Part shown: positions 1 to 8,039 of the stretch, piece by piece
Layout of the letters: the number at the start of each line of letters is the position of its first letter
How positions within the stretch are numbered: the first letter of the stretch is position 1
Origin: Desulfomicrobium macestii
GTDB lineage: Bacteria > Desulfobacterota > Desulfovibrionia > Desulfovibrionales > Desulfomicrobiaceae
Assembly (NCBI RefSeq): GCF_014873765.1
Contig: NZ_JADBGG010000020.1
Span: forward strand, 1 to 64,000
DNA: 64,000 bases
Reading direction: 5' to 3'
The notes under the pieces: generated by a model
What the model saw: only the letters and a program-made list of their open reading frames with translations
Databases searched by the model: none
What the model was told of the DNA's origin: nothing
Made by a program: the position numbers and the translations under genes

Positions 1-79
1 GATTTTTGTCGAGATGAGGAGCGAGACCGGCGAAGAATTCGTCGGAGCGCAGATTACCGTAGAGCGGTGTTAATCATGA
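1..79. other. GC-rich left edge, not part of the flippase
   Basis: These bases are richer in GC than the following kilobase. The flippase frame is closed by stops at 71-73 and 77-79, and I see no coding continuity with it. This is probably the edge of another gene or a recombination junction that cut off the flippase N-terminus. Identity is unknown. Confidence 0.4.
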
Positions 80-118
80 ATAAATCAACGGGCTGTTAGT
101 GCCATACTGATCTGCTCC

Positions 119-1069
119 GTGATTGCCATGATAGCTTACAACGATAAACTGGATATCTGTCTGGCAATTATTTGCCTTGCTTTTTACAAATATTTTGAAT
201 CAAAATCCGATCTTGTTCATGGTTTTCTGCAAAGACAAGAGCGGATGGATCTGATTGCTCTCTCCATTATGATCCGTGGTGTCGGTAATGTCTTGGTCAT
301 GACAACAGCATACTTTTTCACTCAAGAATTAACATTGGCTCTTGCAATTTCTGTCGTCAAAAGTTGGGCAGTTTATTATTATATCGATAACAGAAATTAT
401 CTTCGCCTATATAAAGATCAGAATTTTGTTCATAAAACAGTGTTAGATTTATTTCAGATCGCGTGGCCACTAGGTATTGTCGTGTTTGCCAACACCTTGA
501 ACCTAAATATCCCACGTTATTTTATTGCGCACTATTACGGTGAATCTTTTGTCGGCATATTTGCCTCGATTAGTTACTTTCTTGTTGCTGGTGCGACTCT
601 TGTCAACGCAATAGGTCAATCGGCTATACCGCGATTAGCTAATTTAGGTATCGCAAACATGCTGGCTTTCAAGGCGTTATCTCAAAAAATTTTCGCTGTT
701 ATTGTTTTAATAGGTTTGATTGGCGTTTTGATTGCTCATTATTTTGGCGATTGGATTCTGCATTTAGTTTATAATGACGTTATTTCCAATTATCATTTGT
801 TGTTTATGCAAATAATGTGGTCCGGGGTCGCTGTTTACTCTTCAGTTGCAATTGGGTGTAGTCTTACAGCTTTAAGAGATTTTAGGTTACAAGGGTATTT
901 TTCAATTATTAATATTGTAATTATGCTGGTCACTTCTTTTTTTCTAGTTAGTTATTACGGTTTGTCTGGGGCGGCTGTAGCAATTGGAGTAACACACTTG
1001 ATCAAATTATTCATAGCGTGGCTCCGTATGCGATATGTTTATAAATATTGGAAATTGGATTATGTATGA
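119..1069 (+). CDS. Truncated Wzx-type oligosaccharide flippase
   Basis: This is a polytopic membrane protein of the polysaccharide flippase family, which moves undecaprenyl-linked repeat units across the inner membrane. About eight hydrophobic segments can be read. The family-typical stretch FESKSDLVHGFLQRQERMD lies near residue 35, whereas in full-length flippases (about 420-480 residues) it lies near residue 110-120. Roughly the first 80 residues are therefore missing. The frame is open only from position 80 and no good start or ribosome binding site is visible, so the GTG at 119 is formal. The gene is AT-rich and overlaps the next gene by ATGA. It may be a non-functional remnant; the family is clear, activity is doubtful. 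Confidence 0.7.
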   Translation: MIAMIAYNDKLDICLAIICLAFYKYFESKSDLVHGFLQRQERMDLIALSIMIRGVGNVLVMTTAYFFTQELTLALAISVVKSWAVYYYIDNRNYLRLYKDQNFVHKTVLDLFQIAWPLGIVVFANTLNLNIPRYFIAHYYGESFVGIFASISYFLVAGATLVNAIGQSAIPRLANLGIANMLAFKALSQKIFAVIVLIGLIGVLIAHYFGDWILHLVYNDVISNYHLLFMQIMWSGVAVYSSVAIGCSLTALRDFRLQGYFSIINIVIMLVTSFFLVSYYGLSGAAVAIGVTHLIKLFIAWLRMRYVYKYWKLDYV

Positions 1070-1590
1070 ACATACTAAATGCTGCGCTCAATTGGTATAA
1101 GTGTAAAACTAATCCGGTAAAGTATGCTCGAAGTTTGGGTGTTAATATAGGACAAGAATGTCGATTAATTAATATAAAACCAGGTTTTGGAACTTTTGGA
1201 TCAGAGCCGTATTTAATAACAATTGGCAATCATGTAACTATAACTGCAAATGTTCAGTTTGTAACTCATGATGGAGGTGTATGGGTGCTACGGTTGAAGG
1301 ATCCTGCATTAGACGTATTTGGTGAAATACTTATAGGTAGTAATGTATTTATCGGGTATGGCGCTATTATTATGCCGAATGTGCAAATTGGTAATAATGT
1401 TGTAGTTGGAGCTGGAACAATTGTTACAAAAAATGTTCCTGATAATGTTGTTGTAGCTGGAGTTCCTGCTAAAATAATTTGCACTTTAGATGAATATAAA
1501 AAGTCAGTTCTAAAAAACTGTTTCAGGATTAATCATTTGTCTGCTAATGAAAAGAAAAAATTTTTAATAGAAAAATTTAAAAAATTATGA
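1066..1590 (+). CDS. Hexapeptide-repeat acyltransferase (WcaF/LbH type)
   Basis: A 174-residue left-handed beta-helix acyltransferase, probably O-acetylating a sugar of the polysaccharide. Hexapeptide turns are visible from about residue 80 to 135 (IGSNVFIGYGAIIMP, IGNNVVVGAGTIVTKNVP), followed by the common ending VVVAGVPAKII. A candidate active-site histidine sits in FVTHDGG near residue 66. The start is the ATG overlapping the flippase stop (ATGA); the TTG upstream would only add residues that overlap more of that gene. It ends with another ATGA overlap into the next glycosyltransferase, so the genes are translationally coupled. The AT-rich composition matches the rest of this subcluster. 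Acceptor and acyl donor cannot be told from sequence. Confidence 0.8.
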   Translation: MNILNAALNWYKCKTNPVKYARSLGVNIGQECRLINIKPGFGTFGSEPYLITIGNHVTITANVQFVTHDGGVWVLRLKDPALDVFGEILIGSNVFIGYGAIIMPNVQIGNNVVVGAGTIVTKNVPDNVVVAGVPAKIICTLDEYKKSVLKNCFRINHLSANEKKKFLIEKFKKL

Positions 1591-2678
1591 AGTCTACTTT
1601 ACGAATTTTACACGTTATATATGCTTTGTCAGGTGGTGGCGCAGAGAGGCAATTGCATCTCTTGATTAAGCATGCGCCGCCTGAAAGCACTCATGCCATA
1701 TTGTGTGTCGACCAGCGTAACGCAGATATAAATGAATGGCCCGTTGAATTATTTGTACACCAACGGCGAGGCAAATTTGATTGGGGCTTCTTCCGTACGT
1801 GTCGTAATTGTATTTCACAGTTTAATCCGGACGTTATTCATGTTTGGTTGCCCCCAGTGATTTCGATACCCGCATTGGTTATGGCCGCCATACAAGGTAA
1901 GCCAGTGGTATTTTCGTACCGTAATTTAATGCGATTCCGCCGTGCTTTGGATGTCGTTGAATACTGTGCCGCATTGTTGTGTTCAACGAAAGTTATTTCC
2001 AATAACCTAATTTGCCAATCGTCTTGGGCTTATCGGTTGCTATATCATTTGAAGAATGGGTGTACGATTCCAAATGGTTTTGACTTTTCCGCTCTGGGTA
2101 ATCAAATTGGACCATCTGTTAAAAGTGGCGATCTTTTTCGTTTAATATTCGTTGGTCGCTTGGTTGAACAAAAAAATATTCTTTATCTGATTCGCGCGTT
2201 GGCTTTATTGCCGCGTAAATACAATTGGCAACTTAACGTCTATGGTGAGGGTAGTCAAAAATCAGATGCGATAAAAATTGCATCTGAACACGGCATTATC
2301 CAAAACATTGTATTTCATGGGTTTGAACCTGACATTTTTTCAAAAATTGCGGAAAGTGATTTGCTCGTTATTCCCTCTGTTAGCGAAGGGATGCCTAACG
2401 TTTTAATCGAAGCCTTATCCATAAAAATACCCGTTGTGGCTTCGTCTATACCAGCTATTCTTGACGTAGTCGGCGATTCTGAATCCTCTATATTGATAGA
2501 TCCAAGCGATCCAAGAAATATTGCTGATGGAATACGGATGTTTATGGATAATCACGGCGTGTATTTAAAAAACGCAGAAAAAGGGTTTTTAGTCGCAAAA
2601 AGGTATGATGCACGCACTATGTCGATTAAATATTACGATGAATATGAAAAACTGAATATCAATCATCTTTTAAACTGA
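1587..2678 (+). CDS. GT4 family glycosyltransferase
   Basis: A 363-residue GT-B fold glycosyltransferase. The N-terminal acceptor domain opens with ILHVIYALSGGGAERQLHLL, and the C-terminal donor domain has LIFVGRLVEQKN near residue 190 and the E-x7-E type signature SEGMPNVLIEAL near residue 270. It is probably a cytoplasmic or membrane-associated enzyme adding one sugar to the lipid-linked repeat unit. It starts at the ATG overlapping the acyltransferase stop. Length is normal for the family and the gene appears intact. Sugar specificity cannot be predicted. Confidence 0.88.
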   Translation: MKSTLRILHVIYALSGGGAERQLHLLIKHAPPESTHAILCVDQRNADINEWPVELFVHQRRGKFDWGFFRTCRNCISQFNPDVIHVWLPPVISIPALVMAAIQGKPVVFSYRNLMRFRRALDVVEYCAALLCSTKVISNNLICQSSWAYRLLYHLKNGCTIPNGFDFSALGNQIGPSVKSGDLFRLIFVGRLVEQKNILYLIRALALLPRKYNWQLNVYGEGSQKSDAIKIASEHGIIQNIVFHGFEPDIFSKIAESDLLVIPSVSEGMPNVLIEALSIKIPVVASSIPAILDVVGDSESSILIDPSDPRNIADGIRMFMDNHGVYLKNAEKGFLVAKRYDARTMSIKYYDEYEKLNINHLLN

Positions 2679-2858
2679 AAATTTTTATTAACATTAAATC
2701 TTAAAAAATACTGAATTTTGCAAATTTGCTATGCTGTTATCATTGAACTTTTTACTCTTAGAACTGACTTGAGCATGAATTCTTTATACTCAAAATTCTG
2801 GTGGACACGATGCTAATTTCTATTGATGAGGTTGAGTCTATTTTATTTGGATATAAAC

Positions 2859-4010
2859 ATGAATTTATGTATTGATGCTTCTAATATTCGTTTAGGCGGT
2901 GGTGTTACGCATCTTGTTGAGTTGCTTAATGCTGCAGATCCTAATAAACACGGAATTAATAATGTTATTGTATGGGGCGGAAAAAACACCCTTGCAAAAT
3001 TACCAGAACGATCTTGGCTTAATAAAATTAATCCAGACGTTTTGAATCGAGGATTACTGCATCGCATCTTATGGCAACGGTTTAGCCTGTCACGTCTTGC
3101 TCGTGATGCAAGTTGTGATGTCCTGTTTGTGCCGGGAGGGAGTTATGCGGGGAACTTTTGGCCCATTGTCACAATGAGTCAAAATTTACTGCCTTTTGAA
3201 TGGGCAGAACTCCGTCGTTACGGTTGTTCTTTTAATACTCTGAAATATTTCTTATTACGCTATACCCAGTCTAGTAGTTTTCAGAATTCAGATGGAGTGA
3301 TTTTTCTCACAGAATATGCGAAACATAGTGTTCAGGATGTAACCGGTTATCTTTCTTCTGAAACAGTTGTTATTCCTCATGGTCTTAATTTTCGATTTCA
3401 AATAAATCCTAAAGTTCAGCATCCGATTGCAAATTATTCAGATTCAAATCCTTTTTCTTTGCTTTATGTCTCAATTATTGATCAGTACAAACATCAGTGG
3501 CACGTTGTTGAGGCTGTTCATAAACTAAGACAATCTGGCTTGCCAATTATTCTCAATTTTGTGGGGCCTGCATATCCCCCTTCTTTGAATCGATTACAAT
3601 CTGCAATTAATCAATATGATCCCGAGAAATGTTGGGTAAAGTATTATGGTTCTGTCCCCTATGAATTTTTACATGATATTTATGCTCAGGCAGATCTTGG
3701 TATATTTGCTTCTAGTTGCGAGAACATGCCAATTATACTTCTTGAAACTATGGCTGCTGGATTACCAGTCGCTTGTTCAAATCGTGGTCCAATGCCTGAA
3801 GTGCTTGGTAATGCAGGGCTTTATTTTGATCCTGAAAATCCAGCAACGTTATCAAAGACTATTTTAGATTTTATTAACTCTCCATTACTTCGAAATGAAA
3901 AAGCTTACTCTAGTTTTGCGCGCTCTCAACAGTATTCATGGTCTCGTTGTGCAGATCAGACATTTGCTTTTTTTTCAAGTATCGCAAATAAAAAACGTAC
4001 AAAATTTTAG
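2859..4010 (+). CDS. GT4 family glycosyltransferase
   Basis: A 383-residue GT-B glycosyltransferase. Family landmarks are the N-terminal IDASNIRLGGGVTHLVELL, the hinge region near LLYVSIIDQYKHQWH, and the donor-site motif ENMPIILLETMAAGLPVA near residue 295. I start it at the ATG at 2859, because the protein then begins as GT4 enzymes usually do; two upstream in-frame starts (2823 TTG, 2826 ATG) add an unalignable tail. A 180-bp AT-rich gap separates it from the previous gene and holds nothing I recognise. The low GC shows it belongs to the acquired subcluster. Confidence 0.87.
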   Translation: MNLCIDASNIRLGGGVTHLVELLNAADPNKHGINNVIVWGGKNTLAKLPERSWLNKINPDVLNRGLLHRILWQRFSLSRLARDASCDVLFVPGGSYAGNFWPIVTMSQNLLPFEWAELRRYGCSFNTLKYFLLRYTQSSSFQNSDGVIFLTEYAKHSVQDVTGYLSSETVVIPHGLNFRFQINPKVQHPIANYSDSNPFSLLYVSIIDQYKHQWHVVEAVHKLRQSGLPIILNFVGPAYPPSLNRLQSAINQYDPEKCWVKYYGSVPYEFLHDIYAQADLGIFASSCENMPIILLETMAAGLPVACSNRGPMPEVLGNAGLYFDPENPATLSKTILDFINSPLLRNEKAYSSFARSQQYSWSRCADQTFAFFSSIANKKRTKF

Positions 4011-4063
4011 TTTTTACTTTATTATTTTTAAAAAATATATATTTAATCTGAGAGGCTTATATT

Positions 4064-5212
4064 TTGGATTATACGAAACAAAATTTCGCTTTTAAATTTA
4101 AAAAAACTGTTCGCTACATTCGACTCTATGGAATTAAGCGTACATTGGTCAAAATTAAAGGCCAATATCATATGAAGAAACTGTATTCAAATTTGCCAAC
4201 AATTTTGATAAATAGTGATTCTGGTCATTTAGGAGTGATTGGCTGTGGAAATTATGCTTTTAGCAATATTGCTTACTATATTTATAAAAATTATGGTAGC
4301 GTCATTCGAGGAGCAATGGACGTTGATATAAATAAGGCAGCTTCGTTATATGAAAATTATGGTTTAAGTTATTATACTGAAAGTGCAGATAAAATAATCC
4401 ACGATCCTGGTATCGATTTGATTTATGTCGCATCAAACCATGCATCACACGCTGAATACGCGATCCAAGCGCTCCAAGCAGGTAAGAGTGTACATATTGA
4501 AAAACCACACGTTGTTCGAGAAGATCAATTGCAACGACTGTGCGCAGCAATGGCAGAAAATAAGGGCCGGGTGAACCTTGGCTTCAACCGCCCACATAGC
4601 AGAATTGGCCTGGCTATAAAAAAATATCTTGATGCAGAAGCAGGGCCTACGATGTTCAATTGGTTTATCGCCGGTCACGAAATTTCACCTGAACATTGGT
4701 ATTTTAAAGACGAGGAAGGCGGACGGGTTTTGGGGAACTTGTGTCACTGGACTGATTTTGTTCTGCAACTTATCGCACCAAAAGATCGATATCCGTTAAC
4801 TATCACACCTACGCGTGGCAAGAAATCAGATTGCGACATCGCGGTTACATACATGTTTGGGGACGAGAGCATTGCGGCCATCACTTTTTCAGCGAAGGGC
4901 CATACTTTCGAGGGGGTTCGTGAACGTTTTGCCGCGCATCGAGGTAATGTTTTGATTTCGATGGATGACTTCAAAGATTTAACTGTCGAAGTCATTGAGA
5001 AGAAACACAAGCTTTCACCTTTTTTTCGCGATCATGGCCATGAGCGGAATATTATACGTAGTTACGAGATGGTTCGACCACGTTCCGGAGTAGCACCCGA
5101 CAACTGTTCACTTGAGTATGTATGGGAGACTGGAAATTTATTCTTGAAAACAAGGGAATCCCTGGAGACTAATCAAAAAATTGTGATTCATTCTGGTTGG
5201 AATGGCTCGTAA
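4064..5212 (+). CDS. Gfo/Idh/MocA family oxidoreductase
   Basis: A 382-residue NAD(P)-dependent sugar dehydrogenase-like protein. An unusual basic lead of about 45 residues precedes the Rossmann start (GVIGCGNYA near residue 55). The conserved EKPHV loop, which binds nicotinamide and sugar, follows near residue 147. The C-terminal Gfo/Idh domain carries the HWYFK region. It starts at TTG 4064, preceded by a GAGAGG ribosome site. It lies directly before the fused dehydrogenase gene; two such dehydrogenases in a row suggest oxidation or epimerisation of a nucleotide sugar or uronate. GC rises within its second half, so the compositional boundary is near here. Confidence 0.85.
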   Translation: MDYTKQNFAFKFKKTVRYIRLYGIKRTLVKIKGQYHMKKLYSNLPTILINSDSGHLGVIGCGNYAFSNIAYYIYKNYGSVIRGAMDVDINKAASLYENYGLSYYTESADKIIHDPGIDLIYVASNHASHAEYAIQALQAGKSVHIEKPHVVREDQLQRLCAAMAENKGRVNLGFNRPHSRIGLAIKKYLDAEAGPTMFNWFIAGHEISPEHWYFKDEEGGRVLGNLCHWTDFVLQLIAPKDRYPLTITPTRGKKSDCDIAVTYMFGDESIAAITFSAKGHTFEGVRERFAAHRGNVLISMDDFKDLTVEVIEKKHKLSPFFRDHGHERNIIRSYEMVRPRSGVAPDNCSLEYVWETGNLFLKTRESLETNQKIVIHSGWNGS

Positions 5213-5293
5213 ATAATAACGTTGGTAGAGATTACTTGCTGATTCAATGTGCGTAACCAAACATAATATTCCAGCCACAATCGAGAATTTAAA

Positions 5294-7423
5294 TTGAAAC
5301 AAATCCTCCAAAATCTCAAAAACGGCGCTACCGAACTGATCGACAAACCCTGCCCCCTGCCTTCCCGTCATCAGCTCTTCATAAAAACCTCCGCCTCCCT
5401 TGTCTCCGCCGGAACCGAGCGCATGCTCATCGACTTCGGCAAGGGCAATTACTTGCAAAAGGCCAGGCAGCAGCCCGACAAGGTCAAGATGGTCATCGAC
5501 AAGATCAAGACCGACGGCCTCATGCCGACCATTGATTCCGTCTTTGCCAAGCTCGATACACCCTTGCCCCTTGGCTATTGCAACGTGGGCCGCATCGCGG
5601 AGATCGGGTCTGCCCTTGATACGGGTTTCAAGGTAGGGGAGCGGGTGGTCAGCAATGGGAACCATGCGGAAGTGGTGTCTGTTTCACCCAACCTGTGCGC
5701 TCGCGTTCCTCATCCTGTGTCCGACGAGGCCGCAACCTTCACCGTTGTCGGGGCCATTGCCCTGCAGGGCATCCGTCTGGCCCAGCCGAACCTGGGCGAG
5801 TATTTCGTTGTCACGGGCCTGGGACTCATCGGGCTGCTGGCCGTTCAGATCCTGGTCGCCAACGGCTGTCAGGTGCTCGGCATCGACTTTGATTCCTCAA
5901 AGTGCGCTTTGGCCCAATCCTTCGGGGCGCAGACCGTTGATCTTTCCAAGGGCGAAGACCCTCTCAAGGCAGCCCAGGTTTTCAGCCACGATCGGGGCGT
6001 GGACGGCGTGCTCATCACCGCATCCACCAAGTCCTCGGAGCCGGTCATGCAGGCGGCGGCCATGTGCCGCAAGCGCGGCCGCATCGTGCTGGTAGGGGTG
6101 ACGGGGCTGGAGCTGTCGCGGACCATATTCTACGAGAAGGAACTTTCCTTTCAGGTGTCCTGCTCCTATGGACCGGGCCGCTATGATCCCGAGTACGAGG
6201 ACAAGGCCCAGGACTATCCTTTCGCCTATGTGCGCTGGACCGAGCAGCGCAACTTCGAGGCCGTGCTGGACCTCATGGCTTCCGGCAAGATTGATGTTTC
6301 GCCGCTCATCACGCACCGCTTTTCCATCGAGGAGGCGAAGAAAGCCTATGTGATGATCGCGGACAATACGGAACCGTTCATCGGCATTGTCCTGACCTAT
6401 TCCCCGGACCAGGTGGACATGCGCCGCACCATCGCCCTGCCGGGCAAGGACGAGGCGGTGGCCGCGTCTGCGCCGGTCATCGGCATGATCGGGGCGGGTG
6501 GCTATGCGGGCGGGGTGCTGCTTCCGGCCATGAAGAAGGCCGGGGGCGCGCGCTTTGCGGCCATATCCTCCAGCACGGGCGTATCCGGAACGCATCTGGG
6601 GAAGAAGTTCGGCTTTGCCACGTCCACCACGGACACGGACACTCTTTTTGCAGATCCCGCCATCAACACCCTGGTCATCACCACGCGCCATAACTCCCAC
6701 GCAGCCATGGTCAAAAAGGGCCTTGCGGCGGGCAAGCACGTCTTTGTGGAAAAGCCCCTGTGCCTGACCCTGGACGAACTGGCCGAGATCGAGACCCTTG
6801 CAGCAGATCATCCGAAGCAGTTGGTCATGGTCGGTTTCAACCGCCGCTTCTCGCCGCTGATCGTGGCTCTGCGCCAGGCCCTTGCTTCCATGAGCGAGCC
6901 CAAGGCCATGATCATGACCGTCAACGCCGGGGCCATCCCCATGGACCACTGGACCCAGGACCCCAAGGTGGGAGGCGGGCGCATGATCGGGGAGGGCTGC
7001 CACTTCATCGACCTGCTGCGTCATGTGGCCGGATCACCCATCGCCTCGTTCGAGGTCACGGCTATGGCCGGGGCATCCCGCGACAGCTTCAGCGTGAACC
7101 TCGGCTTTGCAGACGGCTCCATCGGCACGGTTCATTACTTGGCAAACGGCACCAAAGCCTATCCCAAGGAACGACTGGAAGTCTTTTGCGGCGGGCGCAT
7201 CCTGCATCTGGACAATTTCAAGACCTTGAAAGGGTACGGCTTTCCCAAGAAGGGCTTCAAGAATGTGCGCCTGTGGCGGCAGGACAAGGGACAGCTCGGG
7301 CAGATGAAGGCTTTTTTCCAAGCCGTTGCCCAGGGCGCGGTAGCGCCCATCGGGCGTGATGAGATCTTTGAGGTCAGCAGGGTGACGCTGGAACTGGCGG
7401 AACGGCTTGCCAAAGAGGTTTGA
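5294..7423 (+). CDS. Fused MDR-type dehydrogenase and Gfo/Idh/MocA oxidoreductase
   Basis: A 709-residue two-domain protein. Residues 1 to about 370 are a medium-chain alcohol dehydrogenase-like unit with the nucleotide-binding motif VVTGLGLIGLLAVQ. Residues about 395-709 are a Gfo/Idh/MocA unit with its own Rossmann start (IGMIGAGGYAGG) and the EKPLCL loop. Fusions of this kind are known in polysaccharide clusters with heparinase-like proteins, as here (a heparinase II/III family gene lies 620 bases downstream). The start is TTG at 5294, just after the AT-rich block; from here GC is about 60%. The substrate is probably an activated sugar, but this is inference. Confidence 0.87.
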   Translation: MKQILQNLKNGATELIDKPCPLPSRHQLFIKTSASLVSAGTERMLIDFGKGNYLQKARQQPDKVKMVIDKIKTDGLMPTIDSVFAKLDTPLPLGYCNVGRIAEIGSALDTGFKVGERVVSNGNHAEVVSVSPNLCARVPHPVSDEAATFTVVGAIALQGIRLAQPNLGEYFVVTGLGLIGLLAVQILVANGCQVLGIDFDSSKCALAQSFGAQTVDLSKGEDPLKAAQVFSHDRGVDGVLITASTKSSEPVMQAAAMCRKRGRIVLVGVTGLELSRTIFYEKELSFQVSCSYGPGRYDPEYEDKAQDYPFAYVRWTEQRNFEAVLDLMASGKIDVSPLITHRFSIEEAKKAYVMIADNTEPFIGIVLTYSPDQVDMRRTIALPGKDEAVAASAPVIGMIGAGGYAGGVLLPAMKKAGGARFAAISSSTGVSGTHLGKKFGFATSTTDTDTLFADPAINTLVITTRHNSHAAMVKKGLAAGKHVFVEKPLCLTLDELAEIETLAADHPKQLVMVGFNRRFSPLIVALRQALASMSEPKAMIMTVNAGAIPMDHWTQDPKVGGGRMIGEGCHFIDLLRHVAGSPIASFEVTAMAGASRDSFSVNLGFADGSIGTVHYLANGTKAYPKERLEVFCGGRILHLDNFKTLKGYGFPKKGFKNVRLWRQDKGQLGQMKAFFQAVAQGAVAPIGRDEIFEVSRVTLELAERLAKEV

Positions 7424-7445
7424 AGTATATACTATGTAGATACTT
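7423..7445. promoter_or_regulatory. Inverted-repeat operator of mazEF
   Basis: A 23-bp inverted repeat with arms AAGTATNTAC and GTANATACTT around a 3-bp centre. It begins at the last base of the upstream stop codon and lies 17 bp before the mazE start. Position and symmetry suit the autoregulatory MazE/MazEF binding site. Confidence 0.6.
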
Positions 7446-7462
7446 TAAGCCGGGAGGATGGC

Positions 7463-7702
7463 ATGGAAGCAAAAACCGTCAAATGGGGCAACAGTCTGGC
7501 GCTCAGAATACCAAACGCGATCGTCAAGGATTGCGGCCTTGCCGAGAACACGCTCGTCGATATCTCATTCAGAAAGGGCGAGATCGTCATCAGGCCCATG
7601 CGCAAGCAATATGCGCTGTCCGAGCTGCTGGCCGGAATAACCCCTGAGAATATTCATGGCGAGGTCGGCATGGGTGAACCCGTGGGTCAGGAGCTGTTGT
7701 GA
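7463..7702 (+). CDS. mazE: MazE-type antitoxin
   Basis: A 79-residue AbrB/MazE swapped-hairpin DNA-binding antitoxin. The N-terminal signature KWGNSLALRIPNAIV is the classic MazE barrel motif, and the acidic C-terminal half should wrap the toxin. A GGGAGG ribosome site precedes the ATG. The stop overlaps the toxin start (TGATG). A symmetric operator lies just upstream. The pair is inserted between two polysaccharide genes, probably as a stability cassette. A diverged paralogue is at 19150-19389. Confidence 0.9.
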   Translation: MEAKTVKWGNSLALRIPNAIVKDCGLAENTLVDISFRKGEIVIRPMRKQYALSELLAGITPENIHGEVGMGEPVGQELL

Positions 7703-8037
7703 TGTACGTTCCCGATCGTGGTCATGCCGTATGGATGAATTTCAACCCCCAGGCCGGACATGAACAGGCTGGCCATCGCCCGGCGCTGGTGATCTCGCCC
7801 GCTTCGTATAACGGGCGGACGGGGCTGCTCCTGTGCTGCCCGATCACGAGCCAGATCAAGGGGTATCCTTTCGAGGTGAAGATCGAGGGCAATCCATCGA
7901 TCTCGGGGGTTGTGCTGGCGGATCAGATCAAGAACCTGGATTGGCGGGTGCGGGGCGTGAAGTTTGTGACCGAGGTGGACGACTCCGTGCTCGAAGAGGT
8001 TTTGGCCAAGTTCGAAGCGCTGTTGCGCTTGGAATAA
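7702..8037 (+). CDS. mazF: MazF-type endoribonuclease toxin
   Basis: An 111-residue toxin of the CcdB/PemK fold that cleaves mRNA at short sequence motifs. It follows E. coli MazF closely: the start YVPDRGHAVWMNFNPQAG, EQAGHRPALVISP, the catalytic-loop CCPITSQIKGYPFEV, and GVVLADQIKNLDWR. All landmark positions are intact. I use the ATG at 7702; a GTG at 7699 is also possible. The next polysaccharide gene starts two bases after its stop, so the module sits within a continuous transcription unit. Confidence 0.92.
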   Translation: MYVPDRGHAVWMNFNPQAGHEQAGHRPALVISPASYNGRTGLLLCCPITSQIKGYPFEVKIEGNPSISGVVLADQIKNLDWRVRGVKFVTEVDDSVLEEVLAKFEALLRLE

Positions 8038-8039
8038 GC

